From Hydrogenophaga sp. 2FB (GTDB lineage Bacteria > Pseudomonadota > Gammaproteobacteria > Burkholderiales > Burkholderiaceae_C), in contig NZ_SCML01000006.1 of the NCBI RefSeq assembly GCF_005503365.1, forward strand, positions 62,001-126,000: a stretch of 64,000 nt of DNA, written 5' to 3'. Positions 53,681 to 62,771 of this stretch are shown one piece after another. Position numbers and translations under genes: made by a program. A model generated the notes under the pieces. The model saw only the letters and a list, made by a program, of their open reading frames with translations. It searched no databases and was not told where the DNA came from. Numbering within the stretch: the stretch's first letter is position 1; each line of letters starts with the position of its first letter.

Positions 53681-54358
53681 ATGCCCTCTTTGCGCAAATG
53701 GCTGTTCTCGGGCCTGCTCGTCCTGGTGCCCCTGATCATCACGCTGTGGGTGCTGGAGTGGGTGGTGAGCACGCTGGACCAGACCCTGCGCATCCTGCCC
53801 ACGAGTTGGCAGCCCGACCAGTTTCTCGGCATCCACATTCCCGGCCTGGGCGTGGTGTTCGCGCTGGTGGTGGTGCTCTCGATCGGCGCGCTGGCGTCCA
53901 ACATCATTGGCAACAAGCTGGTGAGCTGGTGGCACGCGCTGCTGCACCGCATCCCGGTCGTGCGTTCGATCTACTCGGGCGTCAAACAGGTGTCCGACAC
54001 GCTGTTTTCCGAGAAGGGCAATGCCTTTCGCAAGGCCTTGCTGGTGCAATGGCCGCACGACGGCATGTGGACCATCGCTTTCCTGACCGGTGCGCCGGCC
54101 GGCGAGGTGCTGGAGCACCTGCAGGGCATGCCCGGTGCGGGCGAGCACGACGAATTTCTCAGCGTCTACGTGCCCACCACGCCCAACCCCACGGGTGGCT
54201 ACTTCGTCATGCTGCGCAAAAGCGCGTGCGTGGAGCTGGCCATGAGCGTGGACGAAGCGCTGACCTACATCGTGTCCATGGGCGTGATCGTGCCCGGTGG
54301 CCCCAAGAACGTCCAACTCAAGGTGGCTGCCGATGGCGCCATCACCTCCCTATCCTGA
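53681..54358 (+). CDS. DUF502 membrane protein
   Basis: 225 residues. Two membrane helices (about 6-27 and 56-76) precede a soluble domain with [21 protein letters not shown], a [11 protein letters not shown] loop and [18 protein letters not shown], the hallmarks of DUF502. Function unknown. It starts 10 bases after fmdB and aspS begins 19 bases later. Confidence 0.93.
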   Translation: MPSLRKWLFSGLLVLVPLIITLWVLEWVVSTLDQTLRILPTSWQPDQFLGIHIPGLGVVFALVVVLSIGALASNIIGNKLVSWWHALLHRIPVVRSIYSGVKQVSDTLFSEKGNAFRKALLVQWPHDGMWTIAFLTGAPAGEVLEHLQGMPGAGEHDEFLSVYVPTTPNPTGGYFVMLRKSACVELAMSVDEALTYIVSMGVIVPGGPKNVQLKVAADGAITSLS

Positions 54359-54377
54359 CGACGAAAGAAGAATCGAC

Positions 54378-56180
54378 ATGGCGATGCGTACCCACTATTG
54401 CGGTCTGGTGACCGAAGCCCAACTGGGCCAAACCGTTCAGCTGTGCGGCTGGGTCAACCGCCGCCGCGACCACGGTGGCGTGATCTTCATCGATCTGCGC
54501 GACCGCGAAGGTTATGTGCAGGTGGTGTGCGACCCCGACCGCGCCGACATGTTCAAGACCGCCGAGGACGTGCGCAACGAGTTCTGCGTGCAGGTTACCG
54601 GCCTGGTGCGCGCGCGCCCCGCCGGCACCACCAACGACAAGCTCAAGAGCGGCCAGATCGAGGTGCTGTGCCACGAACTCAAAGTGCTCAACGCCTCGGT
54701 GACGCCGCCGTTCCAGCTCGACGACGAAAACCTGTCGGAAACCACGCGCCTCACGCACCGCGTGCTCGACCTGCGCCGCCCTTACATGCAGAACAACCTG
54801 ATGCTGCGCTACCGCGTGGCCATGGAAGTGCGCAAGTTCCTCGACGCCAACGGCTTCATCGACATCGAAACGCCGATGCTCACCAAGAGCACGCCCGAAG
54901 GCGCGCGCGACTACCTCGTGCCCAGCCGCGTGCACGACGGCCACTTCTTCGCGCTGCCGCAGTCGCCGCAGCTGTTCAAGCAGTTGCTGATGGTGGCCGG
55001 CTTCGACCGCTACTACCAGATCACCAAGTGCTTCCGCGACGAAGACCTGCGCGCCGACCGCCAGCCCGAATTCACGCAGATCGATATCGAAACCTCGTTC
55101 CTGACCGAGGAAGACATCCGCGACATGTTCCAGGGCATGATCAAGACGGTGTTCCAGAACACGCTGGGCGTGGACCTGGGCGAGTTCCCGATCATGGCGT
55201 ACAGCGAAGCCATGCACCGCTTCGGCTCCGACAAGCCGGACCTGCGCGTCAAGCTCGAGTTCACCGAACTCACCGACGTGATGGCCGACGTGGACTTCAA
55301 GGTCTTCTCCGCCCCCGCCACCATGAAGGGGGGCCGCGTGGTGGCCCTCTGCGTGCGCGGCGGCGCCGACATCAGCCGCAGCGAGATCGACGCCTACACC
55401 GATTTCGTCAAGATCTATGGCGCCAAGGGCCTGGCCTGGATCAAGGTCAACAACGTGGCCGAAGGCCGCGACGGCCTGCAAAGCCCGATCGTGAAGAACC
55501 TGCACGACAAGGCCGTGGCCGACATCCTCTCGCGCACCGGCGCGCAGGACGGCGACATCATCTTCTTCGGCGCCGACAAGGCCAAGGTCGTCAACGACGC
55601 CATTGGCGCGCTGCGCCTGAAGATCGGCCACAGCGAGCTGGGCAAGAAGAACGGCCTGTTCGAAAGCCGCTGGGCGCCGATGTGGGTGGTCGACTTCCCG
55701 ATGTTCGAACACGACGAGGAAGCCGACCGCTGGACGGCCGTGCACCACCCCTTCACCGCGCCGAAGGACGGCCACGAAGACTGGATGGTGACTGCGCCCG
55801 AGAAATGCATCGCCAAGGGTTACGACATGGTGCTCAACGGCTGGGAAATCGGCGGCGGTTCGGTGCGTATCCACACCGCTGCGGTGCAGCAGAAGGTGTT
55901 CGACGCGCTCAAGATCACGCCCGAAGAAGCCCAGCTCAAGTTCGGCTTCCTGCTCGACGCGCTGCAGTACGGCGCGCCGCCTCACGGCGGTCTGGCCTTC
56001 GGCCTGGACCGCATCGTCACGCTCATGACCGGCGCCGAGTCGATCCGCGACGTGATCGCCTTCCCCAAGACCCAGCGCGCCCAGTGCCTGCTGACCCAGG
56101 CCCCGAGCCCGGTGGACGAGAAGCAGCTGCGCGAGTTGCACATCCGTCTGCGCAACGTGGACCTGGCCAAATCCGCCTGA
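54378..56180 (+). CDS. aspS: Aspartyl-tRNA synthetase AspS, probably non-discriminating
   Basis: 600 residues with the bacterial GAD insertion domain. An OB-fold anticodon domain (1-105) precedes the class II core ([50 protein letters not shown]). His32 ([10 protein letters not shown]) and Gly83 (PAGTTN) are the residues found in non-discriminating AspRS, such as the P. aeruginosa enzyme, whereas E. coli has Leu and Lys there. It would then also charge tRNA-Asn with Asp for GatCAB. GAAAGAAG precedes the ATG. Confidence 0.97.
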   Translation: MAMRTHYCGLVTEAQLGQTVQLCGWVNRRRDHGGVIFIDLRDREGYVQVVCDPDRADMFKTAEDVRNEFCVQVTGLVRARPAGTTNDKLKSGQIEVLCHELKVLNASVTPPFQLDDENLSETTRLTHRVLDLRRPYMQNNLMLRYRVAMEVRKFLDANGFIDIETPMLTKSTPEGARDYLVPSRVHDGHFFALPQSPQLFKQLLMVAGFDRYYQITKCFRDEDLRADRQPEFTQIDIETSFLTEEDIRDMFQGMIKTVFQNTLGVDLGEFPIMAYSEAMHRFGSDKPDLRVKLEFTELTDVMADVDFKVFSAPATMKGGRVVALCVRGGADISRSEIDAYTDFVKIYGAKGLAWIKVNNVAEGRDGLQSPIVKNLHDKAVADILSRTGAQDGDIIFFGADKAKVVNDAIGALRLKIGHSELGKKNGLFESRWAPMWVVDFPMFEHDEEADRWTAVHHPFTAPKDGHEDWMVTAPEKCIAKGYDMVLNGWEIGGGSVRIHTAAVQQKVFDALKITPEEAQLKFGFLLDALQYGAPPHGGLAFGLDRIVTLMTGAESIRDVIAFPKTQRAQCLLTQAPSPVDEKQLRELHIRLRNVDLAKSA

Positions 56181-56210
56181 CGCGAACGGTCTGTCAGACG
56201 ATTCTGAAAG

Positions 56211-56235
56211 GGGCGCCGGAAGGCGCCCTTTTTTC
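56211..56235 (+). terminator. Intrinsic terminator after aspS
   Basis: GGGCGCC-GGAA-GGCGCCC followed by six Ts. It lies 31 bases beyond the aspS stop and closes the fmdB-DUF502-aspS unit. Confidence 0.92.
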
Positions 56236-56319
56236 TTGTCTCAAAGGGTCGCTTGCGCACAGCTGGCGGCCATCTGCCGCACCCCCTTTGTTACCATGAA
56301 CTTTTAAAAGGAGTGCCTC

Positions 56320-56640
56320 ATGCCCAAGATTCGTGAACATACCCTGGCCGACAAAGACAAACTCGTGGCCGACCTGCAGCGCGTGATCGGTGATGCGGAG
56401 GAACTCATGCAAGCCACCGCCCACCAGACCGAAGGCAAGGTGGTTGAGTTGCGCGAGCGCATCAGCGAAAACCTGCGCGAGGCGCGCCACAAGCTGGCGG
56501 ACGCCGAGGCCGTGATCAAGGAGCGCACGGCTGAAATGGCGCGCGCCACCGACGACTACGTGCACGATCACCCCTGGTCCGCCATCGGCGCCGCCGCCGG
56601 TGTGGGCCTGCTGGTCGGCATGCTCATCAGCCGCCGCTGA
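56320..56640 (+). CDS. DUF883 family membrane-anchored protein (ElaB/YqjD-like)
   Basis: 106 residues. A long amphipathic helix (about 8-75) is followed by DDYVHDHPWSAIGAAAGVGLLVGMLISRR, the C-terminal membrane anchor typical of YqjD/ElaB, which bind the ribosome in stationary phase in E. coli. AAAAGGAG lies 8 bases before the ATG. First of a three-gene run like yqjDEK. Confidence 0.92.
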   Translation: MPKIREHTLADKDKLVADLQRVIGDAEELMQATAHQTEGKVVELRERISENLREARHKLADAEAVIKERTAEMARATDDYVHDHPWSAIGAAAGVGLLVGMLISRR

Positions 56641-56657
56641 GCCGGGCGAACGCCTCC

Positions 56658-57047
56658 ATGGCCACGCCGCAGCGCCTGTCGTCGTCCCTCAAGGGGCTGG
56701 TGTCCACCGTGCTGGAAATGGCGCAGCTGCGGCTGGAGCTGTTCAGCATCGAAGCCCAGGAGGAGGTGCTGCGTGTCGGCGCCCTGCTGGTCTACGGCGC
56801 GGTGGCGGTGGCCTTTCTCAGCCTGGGCGTGGTCTTGCTCGCGCTCTTCATCACCGTGGCCTTGTGGGACACCCACCGCCTGCTGCCGCTGGGCATCTTC
56901 ACGGCGCTGTTCCTCGGCTCGGGCGCGATCGCTGCCTGGCTTGCACGTGAGCGCGTGCGCTCGGGCACGCGGCTGTTCTCGGCCAGCGTGGAAGAACTCA
57001 AGCAGGACCGCGAGAGCCTGCGCGCGGCGAAAGAGGAGGACGTGTGA
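56658..57047 (+). CDS. Phage-holin-superfamily membrane protein (YqjE-like)
   Basis: 129 residues. A basic N-terminal helix (1-35) leads to two membrane helices (about 43-64 and 70-92), then a charged tail. It matches the YqjE (holin-X-like) family; there is no lysin or phage context, so holin activity is not implied. It starts 17 bases after the DUF883 gene and overlaps the next by 4 bases. Confidence 0.87.
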   Translation: MATPQRLSSSLKGLVSTVLEMAQLRLELFSIEAQEEVLRVGALLVYGAVAVAFLSLGVVLLALFITVALWDTHRLLPLGIFTALFLGSGAIAAWLARERVRSGTRLFSASVEELKQDRESLRAAKEEDV

Positions 57048-57367
57048 ACCCACCCCGCGCGGACCTGCTGGCGCGGCGGCGCGAACGGCTGGTACAGCGT
57101 TCGGCCGTGCTGCGCGAGCTGATCACCGAGGAACTGCGGGGCGTGCAACCGGCGCTCACCTGGATCGACCGCATTCAGGACGGCTGGCTCTGGCTGCGCA
57201 GCCATCCTTTGGCGGCGGTCGCGGCTCCCTTGCTGCTGACCCTGTGGCGGCCGCGACGCGCGGTGGGCCTGGGCATGCGACTGTGGTCGGCGTGGAAGCT
57301 GGTGCAGCGTTTGCGCGCCCCACGGGCCGTGTCGCCGCCACCGCCGTCGGCCCGCCGCCGCCGTTAA
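57044..57367 (+). CDS. YqjK-like small protein
   Basis: 107 residues from a GTG overlapping the previous stop (GTGA). Arg-rich helix (LLARRRERLVQRSAVLRELI), one hydrophobic stretch (about 52-72) and a basic Pro-rich tail. It resembles YqjK of the yqjDEK group. Function unknown. Confidence 0.7.
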   Translation: MNPPRADLLARRRERLVQRSAVLRELITEELRGVQPALTWIDRIQDGWLWLRSHPLAAVAAPLLLTLWRPRRAVGLGMRLWSAWKLVQRLRAPRAVSPPPPSARRRR

Positions 57368-57380
57368 ACCTGCCCGTTCC

Positions 57381-57836
57381 GTGAAGATCCCGCAATCGGT
57401 GCTGGTGGTGATTCATACCCCGGCCCTGCAGGTGCTGCTGATCGAGCGCGCCGATGCGCCCGGCTACTGGCAATCGGTCACCGGCTCCAAGGACACCGAG
57501 GACGAGGCCTTTGAAGCGACCGCGGTGCGCGAGGTGATGGAGGAAACCGGGCTGGACGCGAGCGCGCCTGGCCACGTGTTGACCGACTGGGCGCTGGAAA
57601 ACGTGTACGAGATCTACCCGCAATGGCGGCACCGGTACGCGCCCGGCATCACGCACAACACCGAGCATCTCTTCGGCCTGTGCATTCCCCAGGCCGCACC
57701 GGTGCGCCTGAGCCCGCGTGAGCACCGTGACCAGCTGTGGCTGCCCTGGCGCGAGGCGGCTGAACGTTGCTTTTCGCCGTCGAACGCCGAAGCGATTGCC
57801 TGGCTGCCCCGCCTCGGTGGCACGCCGGCGCGCTGA
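57381..57836 (+). CDS. nudB: Dihydroneopterin triphosphate diphosphatase NudB
   Basis: 151 residues from GTG. The Nudix box is present (TGSKDTEDEAFEATAVREVMEETGL near residues 34-58) and the KIPQSVLVVIHT start fits NudB, which removes pyrophosphate from dihydroneopterin triphosphate in folate synthesis. folE, the enzyme that makes that substrate, lies in the same window (62772). Substrate inferred from family pattern. Confidence 0.9.
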   Translation: MKIPQSVLVVIHTPALQVLLIERADAPGYWQSVTGSKDTEDEAFEATAVREVMEETGLDASAPGHVLTDWALENVYEIYPQWRHRYAPGITHNTEHLFGLCIPQAAPVRLSPREHRDQLWLPWREAAERCFSPSNAEAIAWLPRLGGTPAR

Positions 57837-57844
57837 CCGGTTGG

Positions 57845-57853
57845 TGGCATGAT
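57845..57853 (+). promoter_or_regulatory. Extended -10-like element before the EEP hydrolase gene
   Basis: TG-G-CATGAT (57845-57853), six bases, then the ATG at 57860. The first base of the hexamer is off-consensus (C for T), but the geometry matches hisI, DUF971 and folE. It begins 9 bases after the nudB stop. No Shine-Dalgarno is visible. Confidence 0.4.
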
Positions 57854-57859
57854 TTGCCC

Positions 57860-58594
57860 ATGAGCAGCATCCTGCGGATCGCGACCTACAACATCCACAA
57901 AGGCGTGCAGGGCCTGGGGCCTGCGCGCCGGCTGGAAATCCACAACCTCGCACACGCGGTGGAACAGTTCGACGCCGACATCGTCTGTCTGCAGGAAGTG
58001 CGCCGCCACCACCGCAAGTTTGAAAAGCAGTTCACCCGCTGGCCCGACCTGGACCAGGCCGGTTACCTCTCGCCCGAGGGCTATGAGTCGGTGTACCGCA
58101 CCAACGCCATCACGCGCCACGGTGAGCACGGCAACGCATTGCTCTCGCGCTGGCCGGTGATCGACACCCAGCACTCCGACGTCTCCGACCACCGCTTCGA
58201 GCAGCGCGGCCTGCTGCATGTGAACCTGCTGGTGGATGGGGTCGAGGTACATGTGATCGTGGTGCATTTCGGCCTGATGCACGCAGGCCGCGAGCGCCAG
58301 GTGCAGCGCCTGGGCCAGTACATCGCCACCGCCGTGCCGCCCGAGACGCCGCTGGTGGTGGCGGGCGATTTCAACGACTGGGGCGCGCAGCTGCTGCGGC
58401 CCATGGCGACGCTGGACCTGCACACCTTCGAAGGCATTCGGCTGGCCACCTACCCATCGCGCCTGCCGCTGCTGCACCTGGACCGCATTTTCGTGCGCGG
58501 CCTGCGGCTCGTGTCGGCGCACGTGCCGCACGGGCGGGTGTGGTCGCGCATGTCGGACCACCTGCCCCTCATCGCCGAGATCGAACTGCGGTGA
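57860..58594 (+). CDS. Endonuclease/exonuclease/phosphatase-family hydrolase
   Basis: 244 residues. The EEP fold shows LRIATYNIHKG, DADIVCLQEVRRH (metal-binding Glu), VVHFGLMHAGRERQ, VVAGDFNDWG and SDHLPLIAEI, all catalytic blocks intact. No signal peptide. Members include nucleases and lipid phosphodiesterases; adjacency to cardiolipin synthase (4-base overlap) hints at a lipid substrate, as with ybhP-clsB of E. coli. Confidence 0.9.
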   Translation: MSSILRIATYNIHKGVQGLGPARRLEIHNLAHAVEQFDADIVCLQEVRRHHRKFEKQFTRWPDLDQAGYLSPEGYESVYRTNAITRHGEHGNALLSRWPVIDTQHSDVSDHRFEQRGLLHVNLLVDGVEVHVIVVHFGLMHAGRERQVQRLGQYIATAVPPETPLVVAGDFNDWGAQLLRPMATLDLHTFEGIRLATYPSRLPLLHLDRIFVRGLRLVSAHVPHGRVWSRMSDHLPLIAEIELR

Positions 58595-59889
58595 GCGCGG
58601 CGCCTCCTCATTCCAGAAGCGCGCGCCACCCGCCCATGCGGCCGGGCCACCAGCTCCTGTTGCTCAACGGCGGCGCGGAATTTTTCCCCGCCCTGGTGGA
58701 TGCTATGGACGCCGCGCGCACCGTGGTGCACCTGGAAACCTACATCTTCGAATTCGCCGGCTCGGCGCTGTGCGTGGCCGAGGCGCTGGAGCGCTCGGCG
58801 CGGCGCGGCGTGGTGGTGCGCTTGCTCATCGACGGCGTGGGCACGCCTTATGTACCCGACGAGTGGACGCGGCGGTTTGCCGATGCCGGTGTGACCATGC
58901 GCATCTACGCGCCGCTGGGCCGGCTGGGGCTGCTGCTGCCGCGCAACTGGCGCCGGCTGCACCGCAAGCTGTGCGTGATCGATGGTGTGCTGGGCTTTTG
59001 CGGTGGCATCAACGTCATCGACGACCAGGACGACGTGGCGCTCGGCCGGCTCACCGCGCCCCGGCTTGATTTCGCGCTGCGTGTGGCCGGCCCGCTGGTG
59101 GACGACATGGTCGACACCATGGAAACGCTCTGGTGGCGCACGCTGGCCGCGCGCCGCGCGCGCCAGCGCGAATTCAAGGCCGCGTGGGACGCGTTGCGGG
59201 CCTCGCGCCCGGTGGGCGACTTCACGCGCCTGCTGCAGCAGATCGAGAGGCATGCGTCGCTCGATACCGCGGGCACCGAGGAAGAGACTTCGCCGTTGCC
59301 GCTGGGCGTGGACGGCGCGCGCGCCACGCTGCTGCTGCGCGACAACGTGACGCACCGGCACGACATCGAGCGCGCCTACCTCAAAGCCATTGGCGAATCG
59401 CGCCACGAGATCGTGATCGCCAACGCGTACTTCATTCCCGGGCGCAAGCTGCGCCGCGCGCTCACGCTGGCGGCCGAGCGCGGCGTGCGCGTGCGCCTGC
59501 TGCTGCAAGGCCGGTACGAACACTTCCTGCAGTACCGCGCGGCGCGCCCGGTGTACCAGCGGCTGGTGGACGCCGGCATCGAGATCCATGAGTACGCGCC
59601 CAGCGCGCTGCACGCCAAGGTGGCCGTGGTGGACCAGCGCTGGTGCACCGTGGGTTCCACCAACCTGGACCCGTTGTCGATGTTGCTCGCGCGCGAGGCC
59701 AACGTGATGACCACCGACCGGCGCTTCTGCCGCCTGCTGCACAGCTGCCTCGACGATCTCGTGCTGCACGCCAGCCATCTCGTGGATGCGCAGGTGATCG
59801 GCCGGCGTCCGTGGGCGCAGCGCTGCCTGGACCGCATCGCGTTCGCAATCATGCGCGGCACGTTGTTCGTGACGGGCCATCGTTATTGA
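58591..59889 (+). CDS. clsB: Cardiolipin synthase ClsB-like (phospholipase D family)
   Basis: 432 residues from a GTG overlapping the EEP stop (GTGA); an ATG at 58636 is also possible. Two HKD motifs are complete: HRKLCVID and HAKVAVVD, each followed by a Gly/Ser-Asn segment (GGINVID and GSTNLD). ClsB joins phosphatidylglycerols to cardiolipin. The pair EEP-clsB mirrors ybhP-clsB (ybhO) in E. coli. Confidence 0.92.
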   Translation: MSAAPPHSRSARHPPMRPGHQLLLLNGGAEFFPALVDAMDAARTVVHLETYIFEFAGSALCVAEALERSARRGVVVRLLIDGVGTPYVPDEWTRRFADAGVTMRIYAPLGRLGLLLPRNWRRLHRKLCVIDGVLGFCGGINVIDDQDDVALGRLTAPRLDFALRVAGPLVDDMVDTMETLWWRTLAARRARQREFKAAWDALRASRPVGDFTRLLQQIERHASLDTAGTEEETSPLPLGVDGARATLLLRDNVTHRHDIERAYLKAIGESRHEIVIANAYFIPGRKLRRALTLAAERGVRVRLLLQGRYEHFLQYRAARPVYQRLVDAGIEIHEYAPSALHAKVAVVDQRWCTVGSTNLDPLSMLLAREANVMTTDRRFCRLLHSCLDDLVLHASHLVDAQVIGRRPWAQRCLDRIAFAIMRGTLFVTGHRY

Positions 59890-59893
59890 CGCC

Positions 59894-60913
59894 ATGTCCG
59901 ACGACCTGATCGTGCAGCGGCCTGAAGGGCTGTACTGCCCGCCCGGTGATTTCTACATTGATCCCTGGCGCCGCGTGGAGCGCGCCGTCATCACGCACGC
60001 GCACTCGGACCATGCGCGCACCGGTCATGGCCATTACCTGGCGACGGCGGTGTCCGAGGGTTTGCTGCGCGCACGACTGGGCGACGGCATCGCGCTGCAA
60101 GGCCTGGCCTATGGCGAAACGGTGGAGCACCAGGGCGTGCGCATCTCGCTGCACCCGGCCGGGCATGTGCTGGGCTCGGCCCAGGTGCGCGTGGAGCACC
60201 AGGGGCGCGTGTGGGTGGCCAGCGGCGACTACCGCACCACCCCCGCCGGGGCCATGCCCGACCGCACCTGCGCACCCTTCGAGCCGGTGCGCTGCGAGGT
60301 TTTCATCACCGAATCGACCTTCGGCCTGCCGATCTACCGCTGGCGATCCGATGCCGAACTGTTTGGCGAGATCAACCGTTGGTGGCACGACAACGCCGAG
60401 ACCGGCCGCGCCAGCGTGCTCACCTGCTACAGCCTGGGCAAGGCGCAGCGCATCCTGGCAGGGGTGGACGCGTCCATCGGCCCCATCGTGTGCCACGGCT
60501 CGGTCGAGCCGCTGAACCGCGCGTACCGGGCCGCGGGCGTCGACCTGCCCGAGACGCTGCAGGGGAGCGAGTTCGGCGATCCGACCACCTTGCGCCGAGC
60601 GCTGGTGCTGTGCCCGGGCTCCGCATTGGGCACGCCATGGATCAAACGCTTCGGCGACATCTCCGACGCCTTCGCCAGCGGCTGGATGCAGGTGCGCGGC
60701 TGGCGAAGGCGCGGCGGGCACGACCGTGGCTTCGTGCTCAGCGACCACGCCGACTGGCCCGGTCTGCTCGGCGCCATCGAGTCCAGCGGCGCCCAACGCA
60801 TCATCGTCACGCACGGGAGCATTCCGGTGCTGGTGCGCTACCTGCAGGAACAAGGCCTGCAGGCCGAGAGCTTCGACACCGAATACGGCGACGAGGCAGA
60901 GGAGGGCGCATGA
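59894..60913 (+). CDS. Ligase-associated DNA exonuclease (MBL fold, beta-CASP type)
   Basis: 339 residues. The metallo-beta-lactamase motif HAHSDH (His35, His37, Asp39, His40) is followed by HPAGHVLGSAQ, SGDYRTT and a SLGKAQR beta-CASP part with FVLSDHADW. This is the exonuclease that accompanies ATP-dependent DNA ligases in bacteria. The ligase ATG overlaps its stop by 4 bases. The usual DEXH helicase and phosphoesterase partners are not here. Confidence 0.93.
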   Translation: MSDDLIVQRPEGLYCPPGDFYIDPWRRVERAVITHAHSDHARTGHGHYLATAVSEGLLRARLGDGIALQGLAYGETVEHQGVRISLHPAGHVLGSAQVRVEHQGRVWVASGDYRTTPAGAMPDRTCAPFEPVRCEVFITESTFGLPIYRWRSDAELFGEINRWWHDNAETGRASVLTCYSLGKAQRILAGVDASIGPIVCHGSVEPLNRAYRAAGVDLPETLQGSEFGDPTTLRRALVLCPGSALGTPWIKRFGDISDAFASGWMQVRGWRRRGGHDRGFVLSDHADWPGLLGAIESSGAQRIIVTHGSIPVLVRYLQEQGLQAESFDTEYGDEAEEGA

Positions 60914-62721
60914 AGCGCTTCGCGGCCCTGTTCGACGAACTCGACGCGACCACCGCCACCAACGCCAAGGTCGCCGCGCTGCGCCGCTACCTGGCCGAGG
61001 TGGACGACGCCGACGCGGCCTGGGCGGTGTACTTCCTCGCCGGTGGCAAGCCGCGCCAGCTGATCAAGACCGCGCAATTGCGCGCCCAGGCGCTGGCCGA
61101 CTCGGGCCTGCCCGACTGGCTGTTCGAGGCCAGCTACCAGGCGGTCGGCGACCTCGCCGAAACCATCGCGCTCGTGCTGCCCACGCCCAGCGATGGTGCG
61201 GGCCTGCAGACCCGGCTGAGCGAATGGATGGAAGAGCGCCTGCTGCCCCTGCGTGGCCAGAGCGACGAAGCCGTGGCGCAAGCCCTGGGCGGCTGGTGGC
61301 GCGAGCTCGATGCCACCGGGCGCTTCCTGCTCGTCAAGCTGGTGGGCGGCGGCTTTCGCGTGGGCGTGAGCAAGCTGCTGGTGCAGCGTGCGCTGGCCGC
61401 GCACGCCGGCATCGACGCGAAGCAGATCGCTGCCCGCATGATGGGCTACACCGACAGCAAGCGCGCGCCCACCGCCGGGCTGTACCGCGCCCTTGTCGCA
61501 CCGGCTGGCACCGGGAACGCCGAACAAGGCGACCCGAGCCAGCCCTATCCGTTCTTCCTGGCCAGCGCACTGGGTGCCGAGCCCGGTGACGATCTGTTGG
61601 CCATGGAACTCGCGAGCGCGGGCACGGCCGACACCATGCAGGCACGCCTGGGCCCGGCCAGCGGCTGGCTTGCCGAGTGGAAGTTCGACGGCATCCGCGG
61701 CCAGATCGTCAAGCGCGCGGGCCAGGTGTGGGTGTGGTCGCGTGGCGAAGAGCTCATGAGCGAGCGCTTTCCCGAGCTGCAGGCGCTGGCGCAGCGCTGG
61801 CCCGATGGCACGGTGGTGGATGGCGAGATCCTGGTGTGGGACGACACCGCACCTTCCTTGCCCGGCTGCGACCGCCAGGGTGGCCCCGCGCCCTTCGCCT
61901 TGCTGCAGCAACGCATCGGCCGCAAGACGCTCGGCCCCAAGGTGCTGGCCGACGCGCCCGTGAGCTTCATGGCCTACGACCTGGTGGAAGCCGGCTACGA
62001 GGACCTGCGCCACACACCGCAACACGAGCGCCGCGCACGGCTCGAAGCCCTGGCCGCCACACTCCACGAGACGCCCGGGCCACGTCTGTGGCGCTCACCC
62101 CTGTTGCCGGGCGACGACTGGAACACGCTGGCCAGCTGGCGCGCGCAGGCCCGCGCCCTCGGCGTCGAAGGCCTGATGCTCAAGCACCGCGACAGCCACT
62201 ACGGCACCGGCCGGCAGAAGCGCGGCGACGGGTCCGCGCCGCTCGCGTGGTGGAAGTGGAAGATCGACCCGCTCTCGATCGACGGCGTGCTGATCTACGC
62301 CCAGGCTGGCCATGGCCGCCGCGCCTCGGTCTACACCGACTACACCTTCGCGGTCTGGAACCGCCCGCCGAAGAACGCGGCCGAAGCGCAGGCGGTGGTC
62401 GAGGCCATCGCGCAGCGCCGCCCGGCCGACCCGGACGGCCTGCAGCTCGTGGCCTTCACCAAGGCCTATTCCGGCCTCACGGACGAACAGTTCAAGGCGG
62501 TCGATGCGGTGATCCGCAAGGACACACTGGAGAAGTTCGGCCCGGTGCGCAGCGTGCGGCCCACGCTGGTGTTCGAACTGGCCTTCGAGGGCATCGCGCG
62601 CAGTACGCGTCACAAAAGCGGCGTGGCGCTGCGCTTCCCGCGCATGCAGCGCATTCGCTACGACAAGCCCTTGCACGAGGCCAATACCCTGCAAGATCTG
62701 GAACAATTGCTCGGCGGCTGA
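60910..62721 (+). CDS. ATP-dependent DNA ligase (ligase-associated repair type)
   Basis: 603 residues. An N-terminal DNA-binding domain (1-220) is followed by the adenylation domain with the nucleophile Lys258 in EWKFDGIRGQ (KxDGxR), VVDGEILVW, SFMAYDLVEAG, EGLMLKHRDS and WWKWKIDP, then an OB domain. It is distinct from NAD-dependent LigA. Overlaps the exonuclease gene by 4 bases; GGAGG precedes the ATG. Confidence 0.95.
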   Translation: MKRFAALFDELDATTATNAKVAALRRYLAEVDDADAAWAVYFLAGGKPRQLIKTAQLRAQALADSGLPDWLFEASYQAVGDLAETIALVLPTPSDGAGLQTRLSEWMEERLLPLRGQSDEAVAQALGGWWRELDATGRFLLVKLVGGGFRVGVSKLLVQRALAAHAGIDAKQIAARMMGYTDSKRAPTAGLYRALVAPAGTGNAEQGDPSQPYPFFLASALGAEPGDDLLAMELASAGTADTMQARLGPASGWLAEWKFDGIRGQIVKRAGQVWVWSRGEELMSERFPELQALAQRWPDGTVVDGEILVWDDTAPSLPGCDRQGGPAPFALLQQRIGRKTLGPKVLADAPVSFMAYDLVEAGYEDLRHTPQHERRARLEALAATLHETPGPRLWRSPLLPGDDWNTLASWRAQARALGVEGLMLKHRDSHYGTGRQKRGDGSAPLAWWKWKIDPLSIDGVLIYAQAGHGRRASVYTDYTFAVWNRPPKNAAEAQAVVEAIAQRRPADPDGLQLVAFTKAYSGLTDEQFKAVDAVIRKDTLEKFGPVRSVRPTLVFELAFEGIARSTRHKSGVALRFPRMQRIRYDKPLHEANTLQDLEQLLGG

Positions 62722-62756
62722 GAAAGCCCCAGGGGGCGTACGCCCGGGAGGTCCGG

Positions 62757-62765
62757 TGTTAGCAT
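62757..62765 (+). promoter_or_regulatory. Extended -10 promoter 6 bases before folE
   Basis: TG-T-TAGCAT (62757-62765), six bases, then the folE ATG at 62772. No Shine-Dalgarno lies in the gap and no -35 is clear. Predicts a leaderless folE-BLUF transcript. Confidence 0.55.
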
Positions 62766-62771
62766 GCCCCA

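Noticed and set aside
56658..57047. Holin-like protein as a sign of prophage
   Set aside because: No lysin, capsid, integrase or att site nearby; it belongs to the chromosomal YqjE-type trio with DUF883 and YqjK-like genes.
57381..57836. A nudB-folE folate operon
   Set aside because: The two genes are 5 kb apart with four unrelated genes and a separate folE promoter between them; only shared pathway is supported.
60211..60909. In-frame extension upstream of the DNA ligase ATG
   Set aside because: It lies inside the exonuclease gene in another frame. The ATG at 60910, with GGAGG before it and a 4-base overlap, starts a normal-length ligase.
59894..62721. Ku/LigD-type end joining
   Set aside because: No Ku gene, and the ligase lacks polymerase and phosphoesterase domains of LigD; it fits the ligase-associated exonuclease type.
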